Part shown: positions 1 through 5,045 of the stretch, one piece after another
Numbering within the stretch: position 1 is the first letter of the stretch
How the letters are laid out: each line of letters opens with the position of its first letter
Origin: an uncultured Sphingobacteriales bacterium
GTDB taxonomy: Bacteria > Bacteroidota > Bacteroidia > Chitinophagales > Chitinophagaceae
NCBI GenBank assembly: GCA_946887085.1
Contig: CAMPKG010000212.1
Location: 1-5,875, forward strand
Reading direction: 5' to 3'
Length of the DNA stretch: 5,875 nt
Program-made: the position numbers and the translations under genes
The notes under the pieces: generated by a model
Told to the model about the DNA's origin: nothing
Database searches by the model: none
Seen by the model: only the letters and a program-made list of their open reading frames with translations

Positions 1-575
1 GCATTAACAGCTTCGTTGAGCAAAAGACCAACGCCAAGAAAGAAGCGCAGGCTTTTATCAAGAAATACGAAAAACAGCAGGACAACGTAAAGAACAACCG
101 CGAGTTCGAAGCGATCAATAAAGAGGTAGAGCTGCAGGAGCTGGAGGTGAAGCTGAACGAAAAGCACATTAAAGATGCCGCTATTGAGCTGAAAGACCGC
201 GAAATGCAGCGTGGCCGCACCGAGGAGAAGATCAAAGAAGTGGAAGAAGCGCTGAAAGCGAAGAAAGCGGAGCTGGAAAAGATCATCGGCGAAACCGAGA
301 AAGAAGAAAAAGCGCTGAGCGCAAAATCTAACGATGCCAAAGAGAAAGTTGACCCGCGTTTGCTGTCGGCCTACGAGCGCATCCGCAGCAGCTATCGCAA
401 TGGCCTGGCCGTTGTGCCTATCCACCGCGATTCATGCGGCGGTTGCTTCAACGTGATACCTCCGCAGCGCCAGTCTGAGATCCGCCAGCACAAAAAGATC
501 ATAGTTTGCGAACATTGCGGCCGTATCCTGGTTGATACCGACCTGAACGAGGCTACGAACGTTAAAACGAAATAA
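1..575 (+). CDS. Coiled-coil protein with C-terminal C4 zinc ribbon (DUF164/HP0958-like), 5' partial
   Basis: The reading frame is open from the first bases (first full codon at 3) to the TAA at 573-575, so the gene starts before the window; the internal GTG at 147 is not a credible start because the same coiled-coil composition continues upstream of it. About 190 residues are visible. The first 125 or so are rich in Lys, Glu, Ala and Gln with heptad-like spacing, typical of a long antiparallel coiled coil. Then comes PRLLSAYERIR and a zinc ribbon with CGGC (codons near 435-446) and CEHC (near 507-518), 20 residues apart, enough to bind one zinc ion. This order matches the DUF164 (zf-RING_7) family, usually about 240-260 residues, so some 50-70 residues are probably missing. 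The Helicobacter relative HP0958 acts in flagellar regulation; the role in Bacteroidota is not established, though nucleic-acid or protein binding is plausible. A terminator follows directly, so this is the last gene of its transcript. Confidence 0.88.
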   Translation, partial: INSFVEQKTNAKKEAQAFIKKYEKQQDNVKNNREFEAINKEVELQELEVKLNEKHIKDAAIELKDREMQRGRTEEKIKEVEEALKAKKAELEKIIGETEKEEKALSAKSNDAKEKVDPRLLSAYERIRSSYRNGLAVVPIHRDSCGGCFNVIPPQRQSEIRQHKKIIVCEHCGRILVDTDLNEATNVKTK

Positions 576-592
576 GCTTAGCTAAATGATAC

Positions 593-622
593 AAAGCCCT
601 CCGCGAAGCGGGGGCTTTTTTG
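593..622 (+). terminator. Rho-independent terminator after the zinc-ribbon gene
   Basis: A GC-rich hairpin starts 18 bases after the stop codon. The left arm 593-604 pairs with 608-618 across a GAA loop (605-607), with one bulged T at 600. The right arm runs into six T residues (616-621). The stem, tight loop and T tract are the classic intrinsic terminator form. It separates the zinc-ribbon gene from the SGNH gene, which then needs its own promoter or depends on read-through. Confidence 0.88.
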
Positions 623-662
623 TTTGTCATCGAAACCAGCTATTTTAACGGCATTATTCCCA

Positions 663-1799
663 ATGCGCACACTTAAGATCATACTCGTAAACCTGGCTGT
701 ATTCATTGGCTTATTGCTGATACTAGAACTAGGCGTGCGCTTTTTTACTGCGGAGAATACCCCTTTCTCCAAGCGCGGCGAACAAAACCTACTCTACAGC
801 CCATCGGGATTTACCCGCAAGTGGATGAACGAAAGCCAGGTGATCTATGAAACAAAAGAAGGGAAACTGCTGAAGGATAAAGTGAAATTCCGCATCAATG
901 CACAGGGCTACCGCGATGATGATGCGCTGACACCTGCAAAGGATAGCGGCGAGATACGCATAGCCATACTGGGCGGCAGCCATGTTTTCGACCTCAACTG
1001 CTTCGATCATGAGGGTTATAAAGGCTTCCCTGCTATGCTGGAAGACAGCCTGAAGGCGAGGGGCATCAAGGCGCGCGTTATCAATGCAGGCGAACCGGGC
1101 GCGGATTGCCAGGATTTTCCTGCTAAAATACTCTACGGGCTTGCCGACTATAAATTTGATTACATCATCCTCAACTCTGCCTGGAATGATGTGAAGTGGA
1201 TCAGCGCTTATACTGATACCACACTTATTAATAAAAGTGCACCGTTGGCGGTACAGAAAAACCCGCTTATAGAACCAGTGAATGGATACGACCGCGCCTT
1301 TGGCTGGAGCGTTATTTACCGGAAGATGCGCGACTATTACTGGAAGAAAAAGCTGAATGTTGGAGATAACAAGCTGGTGAATGAAGGTGTGCGTACAGCT
1401 AAAACAAATACTAACAGTGATTTTTCCAAGGCCATGCAGCGGTATCAACTGAATATAGCGGCTGCAGCCGAAATGGCAGAGATGGCAGGCGCTAAGCCTG
1501 TGCTGGCTATCGAAGAGCGGCTAATAGAACCTAACAACACAGACGAGGAAAAGAAGCTGATCAATTACAGCCTCACGGGCCTTAAAACGCATGAGCAGCT
1601 GGTAACTATTTTTACAGCAGCAGATTCAGCGATGCACGCTTTGTCGATTGAACGTAATTTACCCCTTTTAGATGCCAACAAAACTGTCGGCGGCAGCACC
1701 CAATATTTCTCGGACCACGTCCACACCACCCCCGCCGGCAGCCAGAAGATCGCTTCGGAGTATTGCCGGTTTTTTGTGGAGCTGCTGGGCAAGCAATAG
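663..1799 (+). CDS. Membrane-anchored SGNH/GDSL-family hydrolase or acyltransferase
   Basis: Predicted 378 residues from the ATG at 663. A TTG at 624 would add 13 residues but sits just after the terminator T tract and puts extra sequence before the membrane segment, so I prefer 663. Residues 5-28 (KIILVNLAVFIGLLLILELG) are one hydrophobic signal-anchor helix, so the remainder probably faces the periplasm. The SGNH blocks appear in order: block I AILGGSH with candidate nucleophile Ser106; block II NAGEPG with Gly143; block III SAWND with Asn175; block V SDHVHTTPAG with Asp351 and His354, the D-x-x-H pair. Block I reads GGSH instead of the textbook GDS; GGS variants are common among anchored SGNH proteins of glycan-modifying loci. 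The family includes esterases, lipases and O-acetyl transferases or esterases; the substrate cannot be told from the sequence. It appears monocistronic, between a terminator and a long gene-free stretch. Confidence 0.8.
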   Translation: MRTLKIILVNLAVFIGLLLILELGVRFFTAENTPFSKRGEQNLLYSPSGFTRKWMNESQVIYETKEGKLLKDKVKFRINAQGYRDDDALTPAKDSGEIRIAILGGSHVFDLNCFDHEGYKGFPAMLEDSLKARGIKARVINAGEPGADCQDFPAKILYGLADYKFDYIILNSAWNDVKWISAYTDTTLINKSAPLAVQKNPLIEPVNGYDRAFGWSVIYRKMRDYYWKKKLNVGDNKLVNEGVRTAKTNTNSDFSKAMQRYQLNIAAAAEMAEMAGAKPVLAIEERLIEPNNTDEEKKLINYSLTGLKTHEQLVTIFTAADSAMHALSIERNLPLLDANKTVGGSTQYFSDHVHTTPAGSQKIASEYCRFFVELLGKQ

Positions 1800-1821
1800 A
1801 TTTTAATATCTTGTTTATTGT

Positions 1822-1847
1822 CGTATATTTGTTATTGTAAATATACG
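1822..1847. repeat. AT-rich perfect inverted repeat (hairpin) after the SGNH gene
   Basis: CGTATATTT (1822-1830) is exactly complementary to AAATATACG (1839-1847), with an 8-base loop, 22 bases past the SGNH stop codon. There is no T tract after it, so it is not a standard intrinsic terminator. It could stabilise the mRNA 3' end, work as a weak terminator, or be a protein-binding dyad. The segment TATATTTG inside it also matches the Bacteroidota -7 box TAnnTTTG, but no gene lies suitably downstream and no well-spaced -33 box was seen. Confidence 0.55.
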
Positions 1848-1866
1848 CTGTGAAAACGATCAAGGC

Positions 1867-1967
1867 CGTCATTTCGAACGAGCAGAGCGAGAGAGAAATC
1901 TCCCGAGGTTTAGCAATTAAGCCGATTGCATGTCCTCAGGAGATTTCTCTCTGCGTTCGAAATGACG
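1867..1967. repeat. About 100-bp dispersed palindromic element (GTCATTTCGA...GAGAAATCTC type)
   Basis: The left arm 1867-1908 and right arm 1934-1967 are inverted copies around a 25-base spacer. The outer 14 bases (CGTCATTTCGAACG) match perfectly; the inner 20 bases (around GAGAGAAATCTCC) match with two differences; the left arm carries 8 extra bases (AGCAGAGC, 1881-1888). Transcribed from either strand this gives a long hairpin. Palindromes with these outer and inner words are, to my knowledge, scattered in many copies between genes of Bacteroidota, comparable in form to REP or MITE-like elements. No target-site duplication is obvious at the edges. It has no coding capacity of its own; frames through it yield low-quality peptides such as QSEREIS. 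Whether other copies exist in this genome cannot be seen from this window. Confidence 0.8.
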
Positions 1968-2018
1968 GGTTCCATCTGACTTTCGGCCTTGCCCGCAAAG
2001 TCAAAATTGTTAGAAAAC

Positions 2019-2034
2019 GGGGGAGGGGTGGGGG
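2019..2034 (+). other. G-rich tract with possible G-quadruplex capacity
   Basis: Sixteen bases contain only two non-G positions: five G, A, four G, T, five G. Three long runs are present, so a four-tract quadruplex would need one run to be split or only two tetrads to form. Its complement is a pyrimidine tract of the C(5)ACCCCTC(5) kind. It lies about 50 bases past the palindromic element and about 315 bases before etfB. Function is unknown; it may simply be part of a degenerate intergenic repeat. Confidence 0.45.
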
Positions 2035-2040
2035 TACGTA

Positions 2041-2060
2041 AACAAATTGAAACAAATTGA
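2041..2060. repeat. Perfect 10-bp tandem duplication (AACAAATTGA x2)
   Basis: AACAAATTGA at 2041-2050 is repeated exactly at 2051-2060, straight after the G-rich tract. Two copies only. It may be a replication-slippage product or an adjacent pair of binding sites. A looser echo follows nearby, with GCTCAAATGCA at 2062-2072 and GCTCAAAATGCA at 2088-2099. Confidence 0.6.
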
Positions 2061-2136
2061 GGCTCAAATGCAGTACAGGCTTTGGTATGCTCAAAATGCA
2101 AAAGCGATATTGTGTACCAAAAAGAGCGAAAAAACG

Positions 2137-2160
2137 GTTGGAAACGGCATGTTTTCCAAC
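2137..2160. repeat. Small inverted repeat (GTTGGAAA / TTTCCAAC)
   Basis: GTTGGAAA at 2137-2144 pairs perfectly with TTTCCAAC at 2153-2160 across an 8-base loop. An A run follows on the plus strand, so read on the minus strand the order is T-rich sequence before the stem and not after it, which argues against a terminator in that direction. It could be an operator-like dyad or a by-product of repeat decay. Confidence 0.4.
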
Positions 2161-2243
2161 AAAAACTAACAAACCGGACTAATCCATTGATCCCAATAAT
2201 CGTGGTTCTATATGAAATTGTATAATTGCTTGTTGGTCATAAT

Positions 2244-2279
2244 AAAAGCCTCCCCATGGGGGAGGTTGGAGGGGCTTTT
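2244..2279 (+). terminator. Terminator-like stem with an internal CCTCCCC/GGGGAGG fold-back
   Basis: AAAAGCC (2244-2250) pairs with GGCTTTT (2273-2279), and the pairing can extend inward to 2255/2268 with one wobble and one mismatch. Alternatively CCTCCCC (2249-2255) pairs perfectly with GGGGAGG (2259-2265) over a three-base ATG loop. The outer stem ends in four T residues, like a weak intrinsic terminator, and its A/T ends make it nearly symmetrical so it could work from both sides. The nearest plus-strand gene ends over 440 bases upstream, so as a terminator it would catch read-through before etfB. CCTCCCC/GGGGAGG words are also typical of intergenic repeats in Bacteroidota, so it may be a repeat copy and not a dedicated terminator. 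Confidence 0.45.
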
Positions 2280-2294
2280 GTCAACATTTTGCCT

Positions 2295-2302
2295 TAGGTT
2301 TG
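2295..2302 (+). promoter_or_regulatory. Candidate Bacteroidota -7 promoter box for the etfB operon
   Basis: TAGGTTTG fits the Bacteroidota sigma-factor -7 consensus TAnnTTTG exactly and lies 48 bases before the etfB start, on the correct strand. The weak point is the -33 element: the closest TTTG upstream (2277-2280) leaves only 14 bases between boxes, shorter than the usual distance of about 17-23. Transcription would begin near 2308 and give a 5' leader of about 40 bases. The call rests on motif and position only. Confidence 0.4.
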
Positions 2303-2350
2303 CAGGCGATTTCGAGGCAGATATTGCCATTATATTAAATAACAGTTCTG

Positions 2351-3094
2351 ATGAAGATTTTAGTTTGTATCAGTCAGGTTCCTGACACTACTACAAAGAT
2401 CGCTTTCAGCGATAACAATACGGTTTTCAATACACAAGGCGTTACATTCATCATCAATCCTTACGATGAGTGGTATTCGCTGGTACGCGCACTGGAACTG
2501 AAAGAAAGCGGTGTTGCTACAGCGGTGCACCTGGTGACTGTTGGTAAAGCAGACGTAGAGCCGGTTATCCGCAAGGCCCTGGCTTTGGGGGGCGATGAAG
2601 CCATCCGCATAGATGCCGACAGCAACGACCCTTACGTAGTGGCTGCACAGATAGCTGAATATGCTAAGAACGAGAACTACGATCTGATCCTTTGCGGTAA
2701 AGAGTCGATAGACTATAATAACGGCGCTGTTGGCGCTATGCTGGCCGAACTGATGGATATTAACTTCATTGGCTTCGCTACCAAAGTAGACGTAGCCGGT
2801 GGCGCAGCGACAGTAAGCAGGGAAATTGAAGGCGGCGAAGAAATAGATACCTGCAGCCTGCCCCTGGTTATTTCCTGCCAGAAGGGTGTTGCAGAAGCAC
2901 GCATCCCAAACATGCGGGGCATCATGGCAGCACGTACCAAGCCTTTAAAAGTGATTGCACCTGCAAATGTTGAATCATTGAGCAGCATCGTTTCCTACGA
3001 TATGCCGCCTGCAAAAACAGGTGTGAAGATGTTCAACCCCGAGGATATGGATTCGCTGGTAACGGCACTCCACAGCGAAGCAAAAGTTATTTAA
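2351..3094 (+). CDS. etfB: Electron transfer flavoprotein, beta subunit
   Basis: The 247-residue product, starting at ATG 2351, has the normal length of EtfB. Family signatures are clear: the N-terminal strand MKILVCISQVPDT, the NPYDE motif at 36-40 (NPFDE in most relatives), DLILCGKESIDYNNGAVG at 111-128, which belongs to the nucleotide-binding fold where EtfB holds AMP, and the EtfB signature region EARIPNMRGIMAARTKPL at 182-199. EtfB pairs with EtfA to form the soluble FAD- and AMP-containing heterodimer that accepts electrons from acyl-CoA and related dehydrogenases and passes them to ETF:quinone oxidoreductase at the membrane. The next gene, etfA, begins 29 bases downstream with no terminator between. 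The leader before the ATG is A/T-rich with no good Shine-Dalgarno sequence, as is usual in Bacteroidota. Neither partner dehydrogenases nor ETF-QO are in the window. Confidence 0.96.
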   Translation: MKILVCISQVPDTTTKIAFSDNNTVFNTQGVTFIINPYDEWYSLVRALELKESGVATAVHLVTVGKADVEPVIRKALALGGDEAIRIDADSNDPYVVAAQIAEYAKNENYDLILCGKESIDYNNGAVGAMLAELMDINFIGFATKVDVAGGAATVSREIEGGEEIDTCSLPLVISCQKGVAEARIPNMRGIMAARTKPLKVIAPANVESLSSIVSYDMPPAKTGVKMFNPEDMDSLVTALHSEAKVI

Positions 3095-3123
3095 TCATTC
3101 AAGCAGTCAATTAAGATATTTAT

Positions 3124-4101
3124 ATGTCTGTAATCGTTTTAGCGGAACACGCACAAGGCACATTCAAGAAAAAAGCTTTTGAAGCAGTTCAATATGCTTC
3201 AGGTATCGCACAGTCTCTAGGAACTACTGTTACCGCAGTTGTATTGGGCAACGCACCTGAGGCCAACCTGCTGCAACTGGGCGCTTACGGTGCGCAGAAG
3301 GTGCTGCATATATCTGATGCACGTCTCGACAACCTTAACTCCAAAGCATATACGAAAGCATTGATCGCGGCAGCCGAGAAAGAAGGCGCGAAAGTGATCA
3401 TCGCTTCGCATGATGTTACGGGCAGGTCGGTAGCTCCGCGCATTGCCGCGCGCCTCAAAGCCGGTCTGATCGCAGGTGCGGTATCACATCCAGACACCAG
3501 CAAGGGGTTCGTGATCAAAAAGAATGTATTTGCGGGTAAGGCATTTGCCTATGTAAATGCTACCAGCGATGTGAAGATGATCACCCTGATGCCGAACACT
3601 TTCCCGGTGAAGAAAGGCGAGGGCGCAGCAACAGTTGAAGCTCTGAGCGTGAGCTTCGATGACAAAGATTTCGGTGTACAGGTGAAAGAAGTGAATAAAG
3701 TAACCGGTGCAGTGCCCCTGGCTGAAGCGGAACTGGTAGTATCTGGTGGCCGCGGTCTGAAAGGCCCGGAGAACTGGGGTGTGCTGGAAGACCTGGCAGG
3801 CAGCCTGGGTGCAGCGCTGGCTTGCTCTCGCCCGGTAGCTGATTCACATTGGCGTCCTCACCACGAGCACGTGGGACAAACGGGTGGTACTATCCGTCCT
3901 AACCTGTACATAGCAGTAGGTATCTCCGGGGCTATACAGCACCTGGCGGGTGTTAACGGTTCCAAGACCATCGTTGTGATCAATAAAGACCCCGAAGCAC
4001 CTTTTTTCAAGGCAGCTGATTACGGAATTATCGGCGATGCGCTGGACGTAGTTCCGAAGCTCACTGCCGCAGTTAAGAAATTCAAAGAGACTCAGCATTA
4101 A
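3124..4101 (+). CDS. etfA: Electron transfer flavoprotein, alpha subunit
   Basis: A 325-residue product from ATG 3124, the usual length for EtfA. The N-terminal half (about 1-190) is the ETF alpha/beta fold that packs against EtfB and contains [12 protein letters not shown] at 100-111. The C-terminal half binds [15 protein letters not shown] at 207-218, the SRP segment at 235-237, VGQTG at 250-254, [12 protein letters not shown] at 262-273, and [19 protein letters not shown] at 287-305. All the main FAD-contact motifs are intact, so the protein should be functional. The stretch [16 protein letters not shown] replaces the more common AVDAGY-type sequence; I believe this variant is typical of Bacteroidota. 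Together with EtfB it makes the electron-carrying heterodimer. It is probably co-transcribed with etfB and with lspA, which starts 19 bases after its stop. Confidence 0.97.
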   Translation: MSVIVLAEHAQGTFKKKAFEAVQYASGIAQSLGTTVTAVVLGNAPEANLLQLGAYGAQKVLHISDARLDNLNSKAYTKALIAAAEKEGAKVIIASHDVTGRSVAPRIAARLKAGLIAGAVSHPDTSKGFVIKKNVFAGKAFAYVNATSDVKMITLMPNTFPVKKGEGAATVEALSVSFDDKDFGVQVKEVNKVTGAVPLAEAELVVSGGRGLKGPENWGVLEDLAGSLGAALACSRPVADSHWRPHHEHVGQTGGTIRPNLYIAVGISGAIQHLAGVNGSKTIVVINKDPEAPFFKAADYGIIGDALDVVPKLTAAVKKFKETQH

Positions 4102-4120
4102 TAAAAGGAACAACCAGATA

Positions 4121-4759
4121 GTGAAATACCGCAATGCCTTACTGATCGTTCTGCTGATCATCATCGCAGACCAGGTGCTGAAGTTTTATATCAAGACCCA
4201 ATTCTATTACGGTCAGGAAGTAAACATTATCGGCAACTGGTTCGAGCTGCATTTTATCGAGAATGAGGGTATGGCATTTGGTATGAAGCTGGGCGAAGCC
4301 GATATGGGTAAGCTGGTGCTTACACTGTTCCGCCTTTGCGCGGTGGCCTTCGGCTTCTACCTGTTAAAGCGGATCGTTGACAAGGGCTATACCAAGGGCG
4401 CTATTATTTGCGGTGCGCTGATTCTCGCCGGCGCCCTCGGCAATCTCATCGACAGTATCTTCTACGGCCAGATATTTACCGAGAGCAGCTTTCATAAAGC
4501 AGTGCTCGTTCCATTCGGCGAGGGTTATGGCAAACTGTTCCATGGCAGGGTAGTGGATATGCTGTACTTCCCGCTGTTTGAAATTACCTGGCCATCATGG
4601 CTGCCTGTAATTGGTGGAAGAAATTTTGTATTTTTTGAGCCGGTATTCAACATCGCCGATGCAGCAATATCTGTGGGCGTGTTAGTATTGGTGTTCTTCC
4701 AGAAGCGCCTCATACACAAACGCGAGCATGATACTACTGCAGAAGCAGTAACTGAGTAA
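4121..4759 (+). CDS. lspA: Lipoprotein signal peptidase (signal peptidase II)
   Basis: The 212-residue product starts at GTG 4121, preceded by AAGGA (4105-4109), 11 bases away, an acceptable ribosome binding site; this start gives the expected MKYRNALLIVLL first helix. LspA is an inner-membrane aspartyl protease that removes the signal peptide from diacylglyceryl-modified prolipoproteins and is the target of globomycin. Conserved motifs are present: ADQVLK with Asp17, NEGMAFG with Asn48, GNLID with Asp111, VVD with Asp146 and FNIAD with Asp180; Asp146 and Asp180 form the catalytic pair. About four hydrophobic helices are visible (near 5-25, 64-83, 93-112, 175-195). A 30-residue segment (113-142) separates GNLID from VVD, and Ser follows GNLID where many LspA have Arg; I regard both as normal for Bacteroidota. 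The tail after 195 is charged and probably cytoplasmic. zapA follows after 2 bases. Confidence 0.95.
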   Translation: MKYRNALLIVLLIIIADQVLKFYIKTQFYYGQEVNIIGNWFELHFIENEGMAFGMKLGEADMGKLVLTLFRLCAVAFGFYLLKRIVDKGYTKGAIICGALILAGALGNLIDSIFYGQIFTESSFHKAVLVPFGEGYGKLFHGRVVDMLYFPLFEITWPSWLPVIGGRNFVFFEPVFNIADAAISVGVLVLVFFQKRLIHKREHDTTAEAVTE

Positions 4760-4761
4760 TT

Positions 4762-5043
4762 ATGTCGGACGAACTCATATCCATCAACGTGTGGCTGGCT
4801 GGCCGCAGCTATCGCATCCGCATCAAGCCTGAGGAAGAAGAAGCAGTACGTAAAGCTGCGAAGGTTGCCGAGGAGAAGATCATAGAGATGCGTGCGCAGT
4901 ATGCTGGCAAGGACGACCAGGATTTCGTGGCTATGTGCCTGCTGATGTACGCTGCAGATCATGCGCTGGATTCCAATCACAATCCTGTTTTGTACAAGGA
5001 AGTGACGGATATGATACGTAAGATAGACGAGACTTTGTCCTAG
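4762..5043 (+). CDS. zapA: Cell division protein ZapA (FtsZ-ring-associated)
   Basis: A 93-residue product from ATG 4762, two bases after the lspA stop, which suggests translational coupling. The form fits ZapA: a short N-terminal beta region (ISINVWLAGRSYRIRI, about 6-21) followed by a long charged helix and a C-terminal helix likely to form a coiled coil, with the conserved AGRSYRI and the EEEEAVRKAAKVAEEKI helix start. ZapA proteins assemble as dimers or tetramers that cross-link FtsZ protofilaments and support Z-ring assembly at mid-cell. The length is normal for the family. It is the last gene of the etfB-etfA-lspA-zapA run. Its TAG stop (5041-5043) overlaps the murF stop on the opposite strand, and no hairpin terminator follows. 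The family call rests on pattern and overall shape, which is weaker than for the enzymes nearby, but the annotation is likely right. Confidence 0.86.
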   Translation: MSDELISINVWLAGRSYRIRIKPEEEEAVRKAAKVAEEKIIEMRAQYAGKDDQDFVAMCLLMYAADHALDSNHNPVLYKEVTDMIRKIDETLS

Positions 5044-5045
5044 GA
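5038..5045. other. zapA/murF stop-codon overlap in an 8-bp palindrome
   Basis: The sequence TCCTAGGA is a perfect palindrome centred on CTAG (5040-5043). Plus-strand TAG (5041-5043) ends zapA and minus-strand TAG (5042-5040) ends murF; both proteins finish with Ser encoded by TCC. The coding regions therefore overlap by four bases and there is no untranslated space for a terminator between the convergent genes. Confidence 0.85.

Larger units (their letters stand above)
1800..2350. other. 551-bp intergenic region with several repeats and hairpins, no convincing gene
   Basis: The gap between the SGNH gene and etfB is less GC-rich than its neighbours and full of structure, each element listed separately: an AT-rich hairpin, a dispersed palindrome, a G-rich tract, a 10-bp tandem duplication, a small hairpin, a terminator-like fold-back and a candidate promoter. 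Open frames in the gap (1850-2041 on plus; about 1910-2172 on minus) run through the palindrome or the G tract and have no protein-like features. A 33-codon frame, 2068-2169 (+), is the only uninterrupted ATG frame outside those repeats and I do not regard it as supported. No tRNA-like or known riboswitch fold was recognised. Confidence 0.75.

Noticed and set aside
147..575. Treating GTG 147 as the true start of the zinc-ribbon gene
   Set aside because: The frame is open back to the window edge with the same coiled-coil composition, and DUF164 proteins are longer; the gene is cut by the window.
623..650. Promoter for the SGNH gene (TTTG at 623-626 with TATTTTAA at 641-648)
   Set aside because: The second box does not match TAnnTTTG and the spacing of 14 bases is too short; a promoter must exist somewhere, but this one is not supported.
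624..662. TTG start adding 13 residues to the SGNH protein
   Set aside because: It overlaps the end of the terminator T tract and places an unneeded MSSKPAILTALFP extension before a well-formed signal anchor that begins naturally at ATG 663.
789..1448. Long minus-strand frame opposite the SGNH gene
   Set aside because: It lies wholly antisense to a gene with recognisable SGNH motifs; the peptide has no coherent domain and is an expected shadow frame.
1850..2041. Plus-strand 63-codon frame through the palindrome and G-rich tract
   Set aside because: The peptide is the translation of the two palindrome arms (QSEREIS and QEISLCVRND) plus a G tract giving RGRGGGT. This is a typical false frame of repeat elements, with a non-ATG start and no domain.
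1910..2172. Two overlapping minus-strand frames in the same region
   Set aside because: They cover the reverse complement of the palindrome and the G tract (PPPLPR, FRTQREIS), lack family resemblance and sit in a non-coding gap.
1800..2350. CRISPR array or tandem repeat array
   Set aside because: There are no regularly spaced direct repeats; the only tandem repeat is a two-copy 10-bp unit, and the other repeats are inverted.
4231..4570. LspA possibly inactive because GNLID is followed by Ser and a 30-residue insert precedes VVD
   Set aside because: Both catalytic Asp residues and the other conserved motifs are intact, and this longer form is, to my knowledge, usual in Bacteroidota.
4525..4980. 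Minus-strand 151-codon frame across lspA and zapA
   Set aside because: It is antisense to two well-supported genes with only a 2-base gap, and its translation shows no family features.
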